64,000 bases of DNA from CAVQCX01 sp963711095 (GTDB lineage Bacteria; Pseudomonadota; Gammaproteobacteria; Chromatiales; Chromatiaceae), in NCBI GenBank assembly GCA_963711095.1, contig CAVQCX010000033.1, positions 1 through 64,000 on the forward strand, read 5' to 3'. A model generated the notes under the pieces. That model was not told where the DNA came from, made no database searches, and saw nothing but the letters and a program-made list of their open reading frames with translations. Within the stretch, counting starts at the first letter, position 1. Each line of letters starts with the position of its first letter. A program made the translations under genes and the position numbers. Shown one piece after another: positions 54,300 to 63,282 of this stretch.

Positions 54300-55128
54300 C
54301 CCGTCGAATGATGCTCCCGACCGTGGCGAGATGAAGCCCAAAGTGCTCAGCAACCTCTCGGTAGCTGAACGCCCCTGTAACGTAAGCGGCCACTATGGCC
54401 TCGTTTCGGTCTCTGTGCTTCCTTGTGATCGCTGCAACCGACGGGCCTGGCCCTCGCCGCTGCCTCTTCGGGATCGATAGCTCGTCCCCGTTTACATCCA
54501 TCTTGCGCTGCATGCGCTCGATGAACGCCTCGTCGCCCAGGTCGATTTGCCGCCGCAATCCGGTCCAAATGCTATCCTCCCCGGACCCTTGCGAGACGAG
54601 CTCCCGGTAGCGCTCCCGCGCCCTGCTCCTCCGCGAGGCAAACTGCGCCAGCAAGCCGTCCGTAGCCAACCACTCCGGTGCCGGAGCCTCCCCAACCATC
54701 GCCCGATAGCTGCTCCACGGCCAGTGGCCTGCCCGATCGACCATCCCAGCCCGCACCGGATTCAAGACCACGTACCGGCTCAACTCCAGCAGGTAGCTGT
54801 CCTTGTCGACCAGAATCCCCTTGAACCGCCCCTGAAACAGATGCCCGGTCCTGCGGTGCCGGCGGTTGGAAGCCTGGGTGAACGCCCCGTTGAGCTGGCG
54901 CATCCCCTTGGAGAGGTTCCCGCCCACCGTTTCTACCACCAAGTGGTAGTGATTGGTCATCAGGCAATACGCGTGGCACAACCAATTGAAACGCTCGACC
55001 ACCTCACCGAGCATCCCAAGAAAGCTCTCCCGATCCCCGTCGTCCTCGTAGATTGCCTCCCTCCGATCTCCCCGGAACCTGACGTGATAGAGCGCTCCGG
55101 AAAATTCAATTCCCAGCGGTCTGGCCAT
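54292..55128 (-). CDS. REP-associated tyrosine transposase (RAYT-C)
   Basis: 278 residues, intact and very similar to RAYT-A throughout, including the HTH tail (FSYREVAEHFGLHLATVGSI). HUH in MTNHYHLVVE; catalytic-Tyr region WPWSSYRAM. The C-terminus runs into the left REP1 end. High similarity between A and C implies recent relatedness. Confidence 0.9.
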   Translation of the reverse strand: MARPLGIEFSGALYHVRFRGDRREAIYEDDGDRESFLGMLGEVVERFNWLCHAYCLMTNHYHLVVETVGGNLSKGMRQLNGAFTQASNRRHRRTGHLFQGRFKGILVDKDSYLLELSRYVVLNPVRAGMVDRAGHWPWSSYRAMVGEAPAPEWLATDGLLAQFASRRSRARERYRELVSQGSGEDSIWTGLRRQIDLGDEAFIERMQRKMDVNGDELSIPKRQRRGPGPSVAAITRKHRDRNEAIVAAYVTGAFSYREVAEHFGLHLATVGSIIRRAM

Positions 55129-55701
55129 CCATTAAGAGTAGCCCAAACTCTGAGATGCTATCATGCGAGACTCCGACATCGGCCTCCGACCCCGGCCTCC
55201 GACTCCGGGCTCCCGCGGTCGGCATGACCCGTCACCCTTGCACCTCGCCTCCTCTCGTGACCACGCATCAATCGCCGCGTTACCGCGACGACTGAGAGTC
55301 TCGATTTCAGGCCCGGGGCTAGCGGTTACCTGGGCAGGCTTTGCACCTGCAAGTCAGTACGGTCTTGCCAGGCCGCAACAAGCGGTGAGCCCTTGTATCA
55401 AGTGTCGGTTGGGCTAGAATCAATCACGCGTGAAGGAAATTTCGCAACGGGCCGTCTGGCAGGCCGTACCCGGATTGGCACGACCTCGTCACGGGGAAGC
55501 GAGGATGGTCTCGTACGTTAAAGCTTGTGGCCGCCAGGCGCAGCGGGCCTTTTCTAGGTCGCTGGGCTCCTCTCTGTATCGGGCGGCTGAAAGCAAATTC
55601 CTCTCTTTGGTCCGCCGTCGGACTTCTCGGCGAGGCGCCGAGGAGAATTCTCCAAAGCAAGATGCATTGCGATAGGTAGCCGTTTTCGGAGAGGGCACGC
55701 A
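55129..55701. other. REP end plus unidentified sequence
   Basis: After the RAYT-C right end no gene is recognisable. GCGGCTGAAAGCAAATTCCT (55583-55602) matches 43233-43252 inverted, suggesting a solitary IS91-type end. Confidence 0.35.
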
Positions 55702-56748
55702 ATGGACGAGGCCAAACTGCACGACTTGATGGACAAGCTGGTCACCGACATGGGTGGCGCCGCGATGATGGCGAGCATCATTGTCGGAGACGAGCTCGGC
55801 CTGTACCGCGCGATGGCCGATGGCGCCCCCGTCACGCCGGAGGAGGTCGCGGCGACGACCGGGTGCAACGCGCGGCTGGTCCGCGAGTGGCTGAGCGCCC
55901 AGGCGGCGGCGGGCTACGTCGAGCTGGTCGACGGACGGTTTCGTCTATCCCCGGAGCAAGCACTCGCGCTAGCGATCGAAGACTCGCCGGTCTATGTAGC
56001 GGGCGGTGCCGTGGCGGCGGCAAGCTTTTTCTTGGACAAGGACAAACTGATCGCCGCCATGCGCGGCGATGGCGCGCTCGCCTGGGGCGACCACCATCCC
56101 TGTCTGTTCGCGGGAACCGAGCGCTTCTTCCGGCCCGGTTACCGTGCGCGTCTGGTGCCCGAGTGGCTCCCGGCACTCGAGGGCGTCGTCCCGAAGCTCG
56201 AAGCCGGTGCCACGGTCGCGGATGTTGGCTGCGGCTACGGGGCCTCCATCGTCATCATGGCTCAGGCCTACCCGGCGTCGCGATTCTTCGGCTCCGACTA
56301 TCATGCGCCTTCCATCGAGGTAGCAAGACAACGGGCTGCGCAGGGTGGAGTCGCGGATCGTGTGACCTTCGATGTCGCGACAGCCAAGAGCTACGCGGCC
56401 CGCGACTACGATCTGATCTGCTTTTTCGATTGTCTCCACGATCTGGGAGATCCGGTAGGCGCTGCATGCCATGCCTATCGGGCGCTCAAGCCCGACGGAG
56501 CGATCCTGCTCGTGGAGCCATTCGCCGGCGATCGCCTCGAGGAGAACTTGAACCCGATCGGACGGATGTTTTACGCGGCCTCCACGTTCATCTGCACGCC
56601 GAACTCCCTGTCTCAGGAGGTCGGTCTCGGCTTGGGGGCGCAGGCCGGGGAATCCAAGATACGGGAGGTCTTCACCGAGGCGGGGTTCACTCGTTTCCGC
56701 CGGGCGGCAGCAACACCGTTCAATCTCGTTTTCGAAGCCCGAAAATAG
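55702..56748 (+). CDS. Class I SAM-dependent methyltransferase
   Basis: 348 residues. An N-terminal winged-helix/dimerisation domain (about 1-90: KLVTDMGGAAMMASIIVGDE, VTPEEVAATTGCNARLVREW) precedes a Rossmann-fold methyltransferase. Motif I is ATVADVGCGYGAS, and the acidic loop is FFGSDYH; FFDCLHDLGDPVGAACHAYR and LKPDGAILLVEPFAGD follow. It resembles small-molecule O/C-methyltransferases of the Rv2258c type. Substrate unknown. Monocistronic, flanked by REP1b at 56.8 kb. Confidence 0.85.
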   Translation: MDEAKLHDLMDKLVTDMGGAAMMASIIVGDELGLYRAMADGAPVTPEEVAATTGCNARLVREWLSAQAAAGYVELVDGRFRLSPEQALALAIEDSPVYVAGGAVAAASFFLDKDKLIAAMRGDGALAWGDHHPCLFAGTERFFRPGYRARLVPEWLPALEGVVPKLEAGATVADVGCGYGASIVIMAQAYPASRFFGSDYHAPSIEVARQRAAQGGVADRVTFDVATAKSYAARDYDLICFFDCLHDLGDPVGAACHAYRALKPDGAILLVEPFAGDRLEENLNPIGRMFYAASTFICTPNSLSQEVGLGLGAQAGESKIREVFTEAGFTRFRRAAATPFNLVFEARK

Positions 56749-56800
56749 GGTGCGAGTTGTCATGACCTCAAGCGAAAGAGATCGAGCCCGAATGGAAGCC

Positions 56801-56867
56801 TGGGGTCAGTGGAAGCCTGAGGTTCAGTTCCCATTTGGTAGCATGCCACGATACGAGAACTGACCCC
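56801..56867. repeat. REP1b hairpin
   Basis: A partial copy (GGGGTCAGT) is followed by GGTTCAGTTC...GAGAACTGACC, an imperfect inverted repeat around TAGCATGCCA, nearly identical to 45902-45947. Confidence 0.65.
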
Positions 56868-56933
56868 GTTCTTCACAGAAGCTCGTCCAGGTGCTCGCAG
56901 AGGTAGGTGTGGAAGGGGTGCATAGGGCTCAGG

Positions 56934-56962
56934 GCTCAGGGCTCAGGGCTCAAGGTTCAAGG
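56934..56962 (+). repeat. Heptanucleotide tandem repeat (AGGGCTC)
   Basis: Four perfect AGGGCTC units, then AAGGTTCAAGG. It truncates the PIN fragment on its right. The unit recurs singly at 57425. Confidence 0.8.
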
Positions 56963-56984
56963 AGAGGATTGGGTTTGAGATTCG

Positions 56985-57100
56985 CTGGTCCGTCGATCAC
57001 GCCCGGCCCGCAGAAAGACCACGTGAACGTCGGTCTGCTGACACAGGCGTCGCCATTCCAGGCGGCGATCAACACATTGGCGTCGAGATAGGGGGCACCG
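56985..57100 (-). pseudogene. PIN toxin N-terminal fragment
   Basis: The frame SGAPYLDANVLIAAWNGDAC then VSRPTF carries the first PIN Asp. Its expected ATG reads CTG (CTGAGCGGT), and it is cut by the heptamer repeats. Downstream of a candidate antitoxin. Confidence 0.55.
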
Positions 57101-57101
57101 C

Positions 57102-57410
57102 TCAGTCATCCTGTTCTCCCCGGCGTCGCTGCACTTCGGCGAGAATCTCGTCCCAAGACATGGGCGTGGGTAGCTCACCCTCCCGAGCAGCCTGATCACG
57201 CACAGCGTTCAGCCGAGCCCACAACGCCGTTCGCGGCGGTACGCTGTCGCCAACCGGAATCATGTCCGACTCGGCCTCGGTCAGTTCGAGCGGATCGATG
57301 ACTACCGCAATACGATGACGACCCGGTATCACCGTGGCAGGAAGACGCAGCACCAAATCACGCTCGGGGCTTACTTCGCACTCAAAGGTCAGTGTCTGCA
57401 AGGGGTGCAC
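57102..57410 (-). CDS. Putative antitoxin, toxin partner lost
   Basis: 102 residues: MHPLQTLTFECEVSPERDLV, LRLPATVIPGRHRIAVVIDP, then an acidic C-terminus (SWDEILAEVQRRRGEQDD). The beta-rich N-terminus followed by a charged helical tail fits VapB-type antitoxins, and a PIN fragment follows at once. No DNA-binding motif was identified with confidence. Confidence 0.55.
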   Translation of the reverse strand: MHPLQTLTFECEVSPERDLVLRLPATVIPGRHRIAVVIDPLELTEAESDMIPVGDSVPPRTALWARLNAVRDQAAREGELPTPMSWDEILAEVQRRRGEQDD

Positions 57411-57471
57411 CTCTTTCGGGATTCAGGGCTCAGCCTTCTGGAAGCTGTACCGAGCCGGCTTGGCGCGCTGG

Positions 57472-57879
57472 TCACGACTCCTGACCCGCCAGCACTGACA
57501 CGCCCTCGTTTCGGGCGAAACGACGGTCGAAGCTGTGCACTGGAAGCGCTTGGGCGGCACGGGCAGATTCAAGGATCACACAGTCGGCAAAGTCCGCCGA
57601 GGAGGCCGCGTACAAGCGAACAGCGGCAGTAACGACAGCCATGCTTTCCACAGCGACGCCTTCCATACGGGTGAGGCGCACGAGCTCCGAATGAATGCGC
57701 GGGCGATCGAGCCGCGCCACCCGATCGAGCACCCATACCAGCTCAACCAGGACAACAACAGGTAAGAAGATGCCTCCCGCTCGCAAGGCATCCGACCAAT
57801 AGCGAGCAGCGAGCGCGGCTTGTGAGGGGTCGTCGCCCAGCACCAATCGAACGACGACGTTCGTGTCAAAGGTCTGCAC
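57472..57879 (-). CDS. PIN-domain (VapC-type) toxin
   Basis: 135 residues from GTG 57879, overlapping the antitoxin end by 14 bp. All PIN acidic residues are present: Asp in QTFDTNVVVRLVLGDDP, Glu in VVLVELVWVLDRVA, and Asp residues in SADFADCVILESA and HSFDRRFARNEG. It should be a magnesium-dependent ribonuclease. One of the two complete PIN pairs in the window. Confidence 0.85.
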   Translation of the reverse strand: MQTFDTNVVVRLVLGDDPSQAALAARYWSDALRAGGIFLPVVVLVELVWVLDRVARLDRPRIHSELVRLTRMEGVAVESMAVVTAAVRLYAASSADFADCVILESARAAQALPVHSFDRRFARNEGVSVLAGQES

Positions 57880-58168
57880 TGTGGATGGCCCCCTGAATGA
57901 TTCCTCGCTCAATGTCTTCCAGGGTCAACGCAGGGCGATCCGCGGGCCAGACCGGCCGAGTCGCCAAGAATTCTTCAAACGTGATCTTGTCTGGCCGCTG
58001 CTCTTCGGCGCGTACCTCTTGCGGCGCTCCAACGCCACCAGATGTCCCCGGCTGCTCCAAGTCGAGGGCGATCACTTGCACCCGATGCCCGAGCAGGGGC
58101 TTGAGGGCGGGGATTGCATCAACGAGCGCCTGGTCCACTTGGGTTTCAATATGAAGGGCTTGTTGCAT
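57866..58168 (-). CDS. Antitoxin of PIN pair
   Basis: 100 residues. A helical N-terminus (QALHIETQVDQALVDAIPAL then LLGHRVQVIALDLE) and an acidic tail (ALTLEDIERGIIQGAIHSAD). It starts three bases after the methyltransferase stop, so it is probably cotranscribed with it. The call rests on position, size and overlap with the PIN gene. Confidence 0.7.
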   Translation of the reverse strand: MQQALHIETQVDQALVDAIPALKPLLGHRVQVIALDLEQPGTSGGVGAPQEVRAEEQRPDKITFEEFLATRPVWPADRPALTLEDIERGIIQGAIHSADL

Positions 58169-58661
58169 GGCTCAGTATCCTGGGGTGTAGGTTCGCGGTT
58201 CGGGGCTCAGATGGTAACGGGTTCCACGAGCGGCACCGGTCTTGGTCACCACGCCGTCGGCGATCAGGGCGTTGATGGCGACGTTCCACTGGGCGTCGGT
58301 GAGACCGGTGGCGGCGAGGACGTCGGACTTGCTGACGCCGTCTTCGCTGGAGGCGATGGCCTGCTTCACGGCGTCCAGCGTAGCAGCATTGGGCACGGCG
58401 GGGCCGGGGCTCGCGACAGCACGGCCGCTGCTGCCACCGGATCTCGGGCCAGCCGAGGCGCGGCGTGCTGGGCCCCGCCCGGAAGTCCTGCGGCCGCCGC
58501 CACGAACGGCGACCGGCGCGGGCGCCTCCAGTAGGCTCTTCAGTGCGTCCTTGACAGCGGCGGAGGTCCGCTCGGCGACGAGTCGGTCCATTTCCGATCC
58601 GAGCAACTTGCGCGGCTGCCACTTGGACGGCTTCGCGTCGTTGGCAGATCGGTCTTCGGTC

Positions 58662-58756
58662 ATCAGTCGTCGGTCTTCAGCAACGGACCCTCCAGCCGAT
58701 GACTGATGACCGACGACCGACGACTTTCCCCCAACGACTGACGACTTTTCCCAAAA
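58662..58756. repeat. Intragenic short repeats
   Basis: GTCGTCGGTCTTC / GACCGACGACCGACGAC-type units in both orientations, translated within the methyltransferase as SVVGGKSSVVGHQSS and EDRRLMTEDRS. Confidence 0.6.
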
Positions 58757-60730
58757 CACCTCCTCCAGCCCGTGGGCGATGGCTAGGCTGCGGTCGGTAG
58801 CACACTTGGGCACCACCCGCTCGGGCCAGAGGTGCATGGCCAGGTGTGCCCAGTCGTACTTGCCGGCGACCAGCTCATCCCACTTGGCCTTGACGGCCTT
58901 CTGCCAGGGGGTGTGGCCGATCATCCGCCAGAGAGGGCCGTAGTTGAGGATCACGCCGTCGTTGAGGTCCGGGCTCCAGAGCGGCGCGACCCGGGTCAGC
59001 TCCTCCCGGAGCACCCGCAGCCCGGTCACGAAGGACTCCTGGTCCGCAAGGGCGGCGCGCTCCGCGGCCCCCGGGTTGCCGCCGGCATCCGCGGTCAGGC
59101 GCGAGCGCTTGCGCTCCTCGTAGTCGAGCTTCTCCTGGACCTGCTCCAGCGCCCGGTACAGGGTGTCCTTGCTGAAGCGGTGGTAGTAGAGCCAGACCGT
59201 ATAGCGCCCATCGGGGATCGAGAGTGGCCAGTAGATGGGTGCCTGGCGGCGGCTCTTGGAGTAGCGCTTGAGATGATCGGCGAAGAAGCCCGCTGGCCGG
59301 CGGAACCACTCGCGCAGGGTCGGCACGCCGAGCAGCTCGCAGGCCTCCTGCTGGATCGCGCCCGCCCGGTCCCCCCAGATCACGGCGAGCGCGTCGTGGA
59401 CCCTGCGCTCGATGTCCAGCGGGTGCTCCGGGTCGTCCACGAGGATCCCGTCCCAAGCGATGTCAATCGGGTATCCGCCTTCTGCCCTCTGCCTTCTGCC
59501 TTCTTCCGCCGACAGCGGCAGGCCGTCGTCGCCCTGGAGCATCCCCGGAGAACAGAGCGGCAGCGGGTCGAACGGCTCGGGCTCGGCCGTCGGGGAACGC
59601 TCACCAGTGGCGAGGCGTACGTCAAAGCGACCGAAGGCGACGCCGACCAGCCAGTCGAACAGCTCAGCGGCGAGGGTCCTTGGATCGCACCCTCTGGATG
59701 GCTCGCTGTCGTCATCCGCGTCGTCGCCGTCGTTTTGCGCCTCCTCGTCCGCCCCGGGCGCTGCTGCCTCGGCGCCGGATGCGGTGCCGAGCGCGGCGGC
59801 CCGGTCGGCCTCGTCGAAGCCGTACAGGTCGAAGCAGCGCTCGTCGATCTCGGCTTGGATCTCCGCCAACGCCTGTTCGGTCTGCTGCACCCGCTCGGCC
59901 CAGGCCGCGACGCGTGCGTCAAGGGCCGCTCCATCCACCTGCAGAAGGGCCGGCAGCACAAAGGCGTAGGCGGGCAGGGTTGCAGTGTCGAGACTGCGTG
60001 TGATCAACCAACCCTTGCGCGCCAGACCCAAGAACGCTGACGTATCTAGATCTGGCCAAGGCAGGCTCCGTACGACCGCCGTTACAAATTCCGGGTACCC
60101 AAACCGCCCGAGCATGAGTTTCAATAGGTAGTCAACCGCCTGGGAAGCGAGAACAGAACAAATCGGGTCTAGTTCCTCGCGATTAACAAAAGCAGCGTAG
60201 GTCCTCGCGCTAAAAACTGTATGAGCAGGCAGAAGATGAGGGCTGAAAGCATGCGTGCGGAGCGGCCACGCAATCGCAGGACGACTGTAATCGTTTTCTA
60301 AATGGAGAACGAAATTTACATTCCCCTTCAGATAAGGGAACTTGGCATCCAAATAAGCCGCGATCTCTTTAAATCCATCGGCGAACTTAATAGATTGAGC
60401 GTACGAGCAATAAAATCGCGAGAAACGGCCCCCGTTAGCGTAGCTTGACCACTGCCTACAAAGATCAAACGGTGGTTCCCACCATAGCCGCACAAACCGA
60501 AAATCATACTTCGTTGAAGCGCCAAGTCGTACTGCACGGTCCTCGGCTTCAAAACACGGATGGGCGAGGAATATCTTCCTGACGCTCTCACTCACCCAAT
60601 ACGCAAACGGCGCCCCCGGCACCTGCTCGAAGGATTCGGGGTCAACCTCGAACACCCGCCCATCCGCCTCCCCGGCCGCCACGGCGCGCACCGCATCCAG
60701 CAGCGCCGCTCCCTTGTCCTCCTCCTCCAG

Positions 60731-60739
60731 CAGCCGCAG
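60731..60739. repeat. Left 9-bp direct repeat of cassette
   Basis: CAGCCGCAG, read as Leu-Arg-Leu in the C-terminal methyltransferase frame; identical to 62743-62751. Confidence 0.5.
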
Positions 60740-60806
60740 GAACAGACTCACAAGCGAATCCCCCTCTTATTGGTTCTCCGCGCCCTTTGCGTCCCCCTGC
60801 CCACCT

Positions 60807-61229
60807 TCACGCAGCGGAGCCAGAGGCCGGCTCCAGCAACACGACGCGATGCTCCAGTTGCAGCCGCTCCGCGAACGTACGAATGCCCCGGTCGAGGGTC
60901 GCTTGCCCTTGCTCGCTGCCGGCAAGCGCCAGATGCAGGGCATCGGCGAAGTCCATGCCGGCCTCGTACCAGTTCAAGGCCAAGGCGATCCGCGTGGCTT
61001 GGTCCACCTGCACGGTGGGTAGGCCGGCAACGTGCCCTAGGCGAGCGGCGACGGTTGCGGCGTCCAGCGCATAGCCGCGCTTTGAGCCCATCACCCACGC
61101 GGCTTCCAGCACCACCGTCGAGAGCAGCAGGCAAAGGTTGTCGCGCAGGAAATCGGTCGCCAAGCGGGTCTGCTCCGGGTCGTCCTTGATCGCGTAGCGT
61201 ACGACGACATTGGTATCGACGGCGATCAC
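60807..61229 (-). CDS. PIN-domain (VapC-type) toxin of cassette
   Basis: 140 residues from GTG 61229, which overlaps the antitoxin stop (GTGA). The PIN residues are Asp in IAVDTNVVVRYAIKDDP, Glu in VVLEAAWVMGSKRG, and Asp in GMDFADALHLALA and TLDRGIRTFAERL. Likely intact ribonuclease toxin. Third gene of the cassette that splits the methyltransferase. Confidence 0.85.
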   Translation of the reverse strand: MIAVDTNVVVRYAIKDDPEQTRLATDFLRDNLCLLLSTVVLEAAWVMGSKRGYALDAATVAARLGHVAGLPTVQVDQATRIALALNWYEAGMDFADALHLALAGSEQGQATLDRGIRTFAERLQLEHRVVLLEPASGSAA

Positions 61230-61462
61230 CGAGGCTGCCCCGCTTCCCAATCCACGGCCTCGCGCATCTCATCCAGGCTCAGCGGTTTGCCCTTGTAGAC
61301 GGACGGCGTCTGGGGATCCTCGATTCTGGTCTCCGGAAAGGCGGTTTCCCGTTTCTCTCCATCGCCCCTGGTCAGCAGGAAATCGACGAACTCGGACAAG
61401 GTCTGCAGCCGGGCAGGATCGAGCTGCTTCGCTTTTCGGGCGATCTGTTCTACATCGATCAT
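61226..61462 (-). CDS. Antitoxin of cassette
   Basis: 78 residues from ATG 61462 with GAGGGGAGCACA before it. Helical N-terminus (QIARKAKQLDPARLQTLSEF then VDFLL), linker rich in Pro/Arg, C-terminal KPLSLDEMREAVDWEAGQPR. It resembles DUF2281-type VapB antitoxins. Its ATG overlaps the ATPase stop (ATGA) and its stop overlaps the toxin GTG, so all three genes are translationally coupled. Confidence 0.8.
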   Translation of the reverse strand: MIDVEQIARKAKQLDPARLQTLSEFVDFLLTRGDGEKRETAFPETRIEDPQTPSVYKGKPLSLDEMREAVDWEAGQPR

Positions 61463-62706
61463 TGTGCTCCCCTCATGGTCGTCAACCGAGCGCTCATGGT
61501 CGAGCAGCGCGCCTTGCTCTGCGTCTCCGCGGTCGGCTCTTCGTCTTGGCAAGCGTCGAGCGCTCCTCCCATCCGACCCATGCGCCACACCTCGTCCAGG
61601 GTGTATTCGTCGAGCCAGGCATCAAGCTCCAGGTCATCGGCCCAGGTTGCAGAGGCGGTACCGTCCTCCTTCATATCCACCACCAGGACCTCCTCGGGCT
61701 TGAGGAAGCGGACCAGGCGGTCCGAGTGGGTAGCTACGACCACCAGGGCTCGGCTGGAGGCCTCCCGCAGCAGGTCCGCCAGCAGGCCCAGCATCTCCGG
61801 GTGCAGGCTGACCTCCGGCCCGTCGATCATGCAGATAGACGGCAGTCCCGGGCTCTGGAGCAGGGTTACGAGCCACAGGAATCGCAGCGTGCCCGCCGAG
61901 AGCTGATGGGTATAGAGCGACGATCGGGTGAAGGCCCTATCGCTCCAGGCCATGGCCAGGGTGCCGGCGGCGACAGGGGGGAGCTCCAGGCGCTCGAAGC
62001 TCGGGAAGGCCGCATGCAGGGCGTCTTCGATGGCCTCGAAGCGGTCACGGTCGGTCTCGCGCAAGTAGTGGAGGCAGGAGACCAGGGTCTCGCCGTCGGC
62101 GCCGGGCAGGTCCGCCGGCTGCATGGTCTGGGGCAGACGCACCGGCGCCCGCGCGCTCACATCGAGCACGTGATAGATGGGCGCCGAGGCGAGACGTCTC
62201 CGCAGCTCCTCGGGGCGCTGAAACATCTTCGGCACCTGGGACAGGGACGACTCCAGCGGGCTATGGTCCCAGGTCGGACGGGTGAGCACACCACGGTCCG
62301 GATCGCAGTAGCGAACATCCTCGCCACGGGATTCGATGTGCTTGAAGGGCGGTGGGGTCGGATTGCGTTGCTGGCACAGCAACTCTTCCTGGATCGTATA
62401 GGCCGCGCCGCTGGGCGCCAGTGTGATGGAGTACGAAAGCGGTGCGTCCCCTTCTACCTCCATCTGAGTGCCCAGCGTCAGGCCCGTGGCCTTGTCGATG
62501 GTCATGAGCGCGGTGAGTCCGCCCATCTCGCTGACGCGCTCGCGGAGCTTGCCCTGGGCAGATGAGGACAATAGGGAGAGCGACTCCAGCAGCGAGGACT
62601 TGCCGACCCCATTGACCCCGATCATCACGGTCAAAGGCCGCAGCTCGACATCGACGTCCATCAGGCGTCGAAACCCTCTGACAGTGAGTTGCTTGAATCT
62701 CGCCAT
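61459..62706 (-). CDS. AAA_21/OLD-like ATPase of cassette
   Basis: 415 residues from ATG 62706 (MARFKQLTVRGFRRLMDVDV). The frame continues upstream into the methyltransferase, so a fusion is possible, but family similarity begins at this Met. Walker A is GVNGVGKSSLLESLSLL, the ABC signature region is HQLSAGTLRFLWLVTLLQS, and Walker B is ICMIDGPEVSLHPE, where the catalytic Glu expected after Asp is Gly (GGG codon 61819-61821). The H-loop is VVVATHSDRLV. Relatives are RecF/OLD-type ATPases of defence systems, usually with a nuclease partner; here a toxin pair follows instead. Confidence 0.8.
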   Translation of the reverse strand: MARFKQLTVRGFRRLMDVDVELRPLTVMIGVNGVGKSSLLESLSLLSSSAQGKLRERVSEMGGLTALMTIDKATGLTLGTQMEVEGDAPLSYSITLAPSGAAYTIQEELLCQQRNPTPPPFKHIESRGEDVRYCDPDRGVLTRPTWDHSPLESSLSQVPKMFQRPEELRRRLASAPIYHVLDVSARAPVRLPQTMQPADLPGADGETLVSCLHYLRETDRDRFEAIEDALHAAFPSFERLELPPVAAGTLAMAWSDRAFTRSSLYTHQLSAGTLRFLWLVTLLQSPGLPSICMIDGPEVSLHPEMLGLLADLLREASSRALVVVATHSDRLVRFLKPEEVLVVDMKEDGTASATWADDLELDAWLDEYTLDEVWRMGRMGGALDACQDEEPTAETQSKARCSTMSARLTTMRGAQ

Positions 62707-62742
62707 ATCATCTATCTCGTTTGCATACTGTCTCGAATCGAA

Positions 62743-62751
62743 CAGCCGCAG
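62743..62751. repeat. Right 9-bp direct repeat of cassette
   Basis: CAGCCGCAG, identical to 60731-60739 and in the same codon phase. Confidence 0.5.
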
Positions 62752-63282
62752 TGATTGCTTCCGCAACACATAAGCCGCCGCCTCCACCATGGCCGCGTCC
62801 ATGACACCATAGCCGAGGTCAGCCATCACCACAGGCTTGGCCTCACCGAGGACAACACCCTGGCGCCACTGTCGATAGCTGGTCAGGAAGAATGCGGTAC
62901 GGGACGTGATGGCGCCGAGCAGTGCACCGGGATGCAGCCAATGCACGCCGCGCTCGACACAGGCCGCGAGAAGGTCGTTCTTGGAACGGGGATAGGCCTT
63001 AGCGATGTAGTCCTTGGAGCAGGTACTGGCAGCGCCAAACGGCGGATTCATCACCACCACGTCGTAGCGCTTGCGGCAGAGGTCGATAAAGGCGAACCCC
63101 TGCGCGGCATCGTCTGCGAAGAGTCGGCGCCGAAATCCGCTGCCGTTCTCGGCCTGCTCGGCGTAAGCCCTGAGCGCCTCATAGATGCGATGCTCGGCTG
63201 CCTGCCAGAACTGCTCGTCGGTGAGCCCGCCGAGGTCGAATCCGGTCTGCTCGGGCGGTGCGTCGCCAGGCAGGAGTTGGAG

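Larger units (their letters stand above)
58172..60751 (-). pseudogene. Adenine-specific DNA methyltransferase, C-terminal part
   Basis: 859 residues from GTG 60751, starting MSLFLRLLEEEDKGAALLDA. It is the C-terminal two thirds of a large Eco57I/PglX-like methyltransferase; the catalytic NPPF motif lies in the separated part at 62.7-63.3 kb. Segments GAPFAYWVSESVRKIF, TKYDFRFVRLWWEPPF and PSLPWPDLD-type target-recognition regions are visible, and the C-terminus has an AT-hook-like GRGPARRASAGPRSGG and a small winged-helix (SEDGVSKSDVLAATGLTDAQ). Short repeats are inserted in frame: RRQRAEGG (about 59480) and SVVGGKSSVVGHQSS (about 58720). It could still make a specificity-like protein. Confidence 0.7.
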
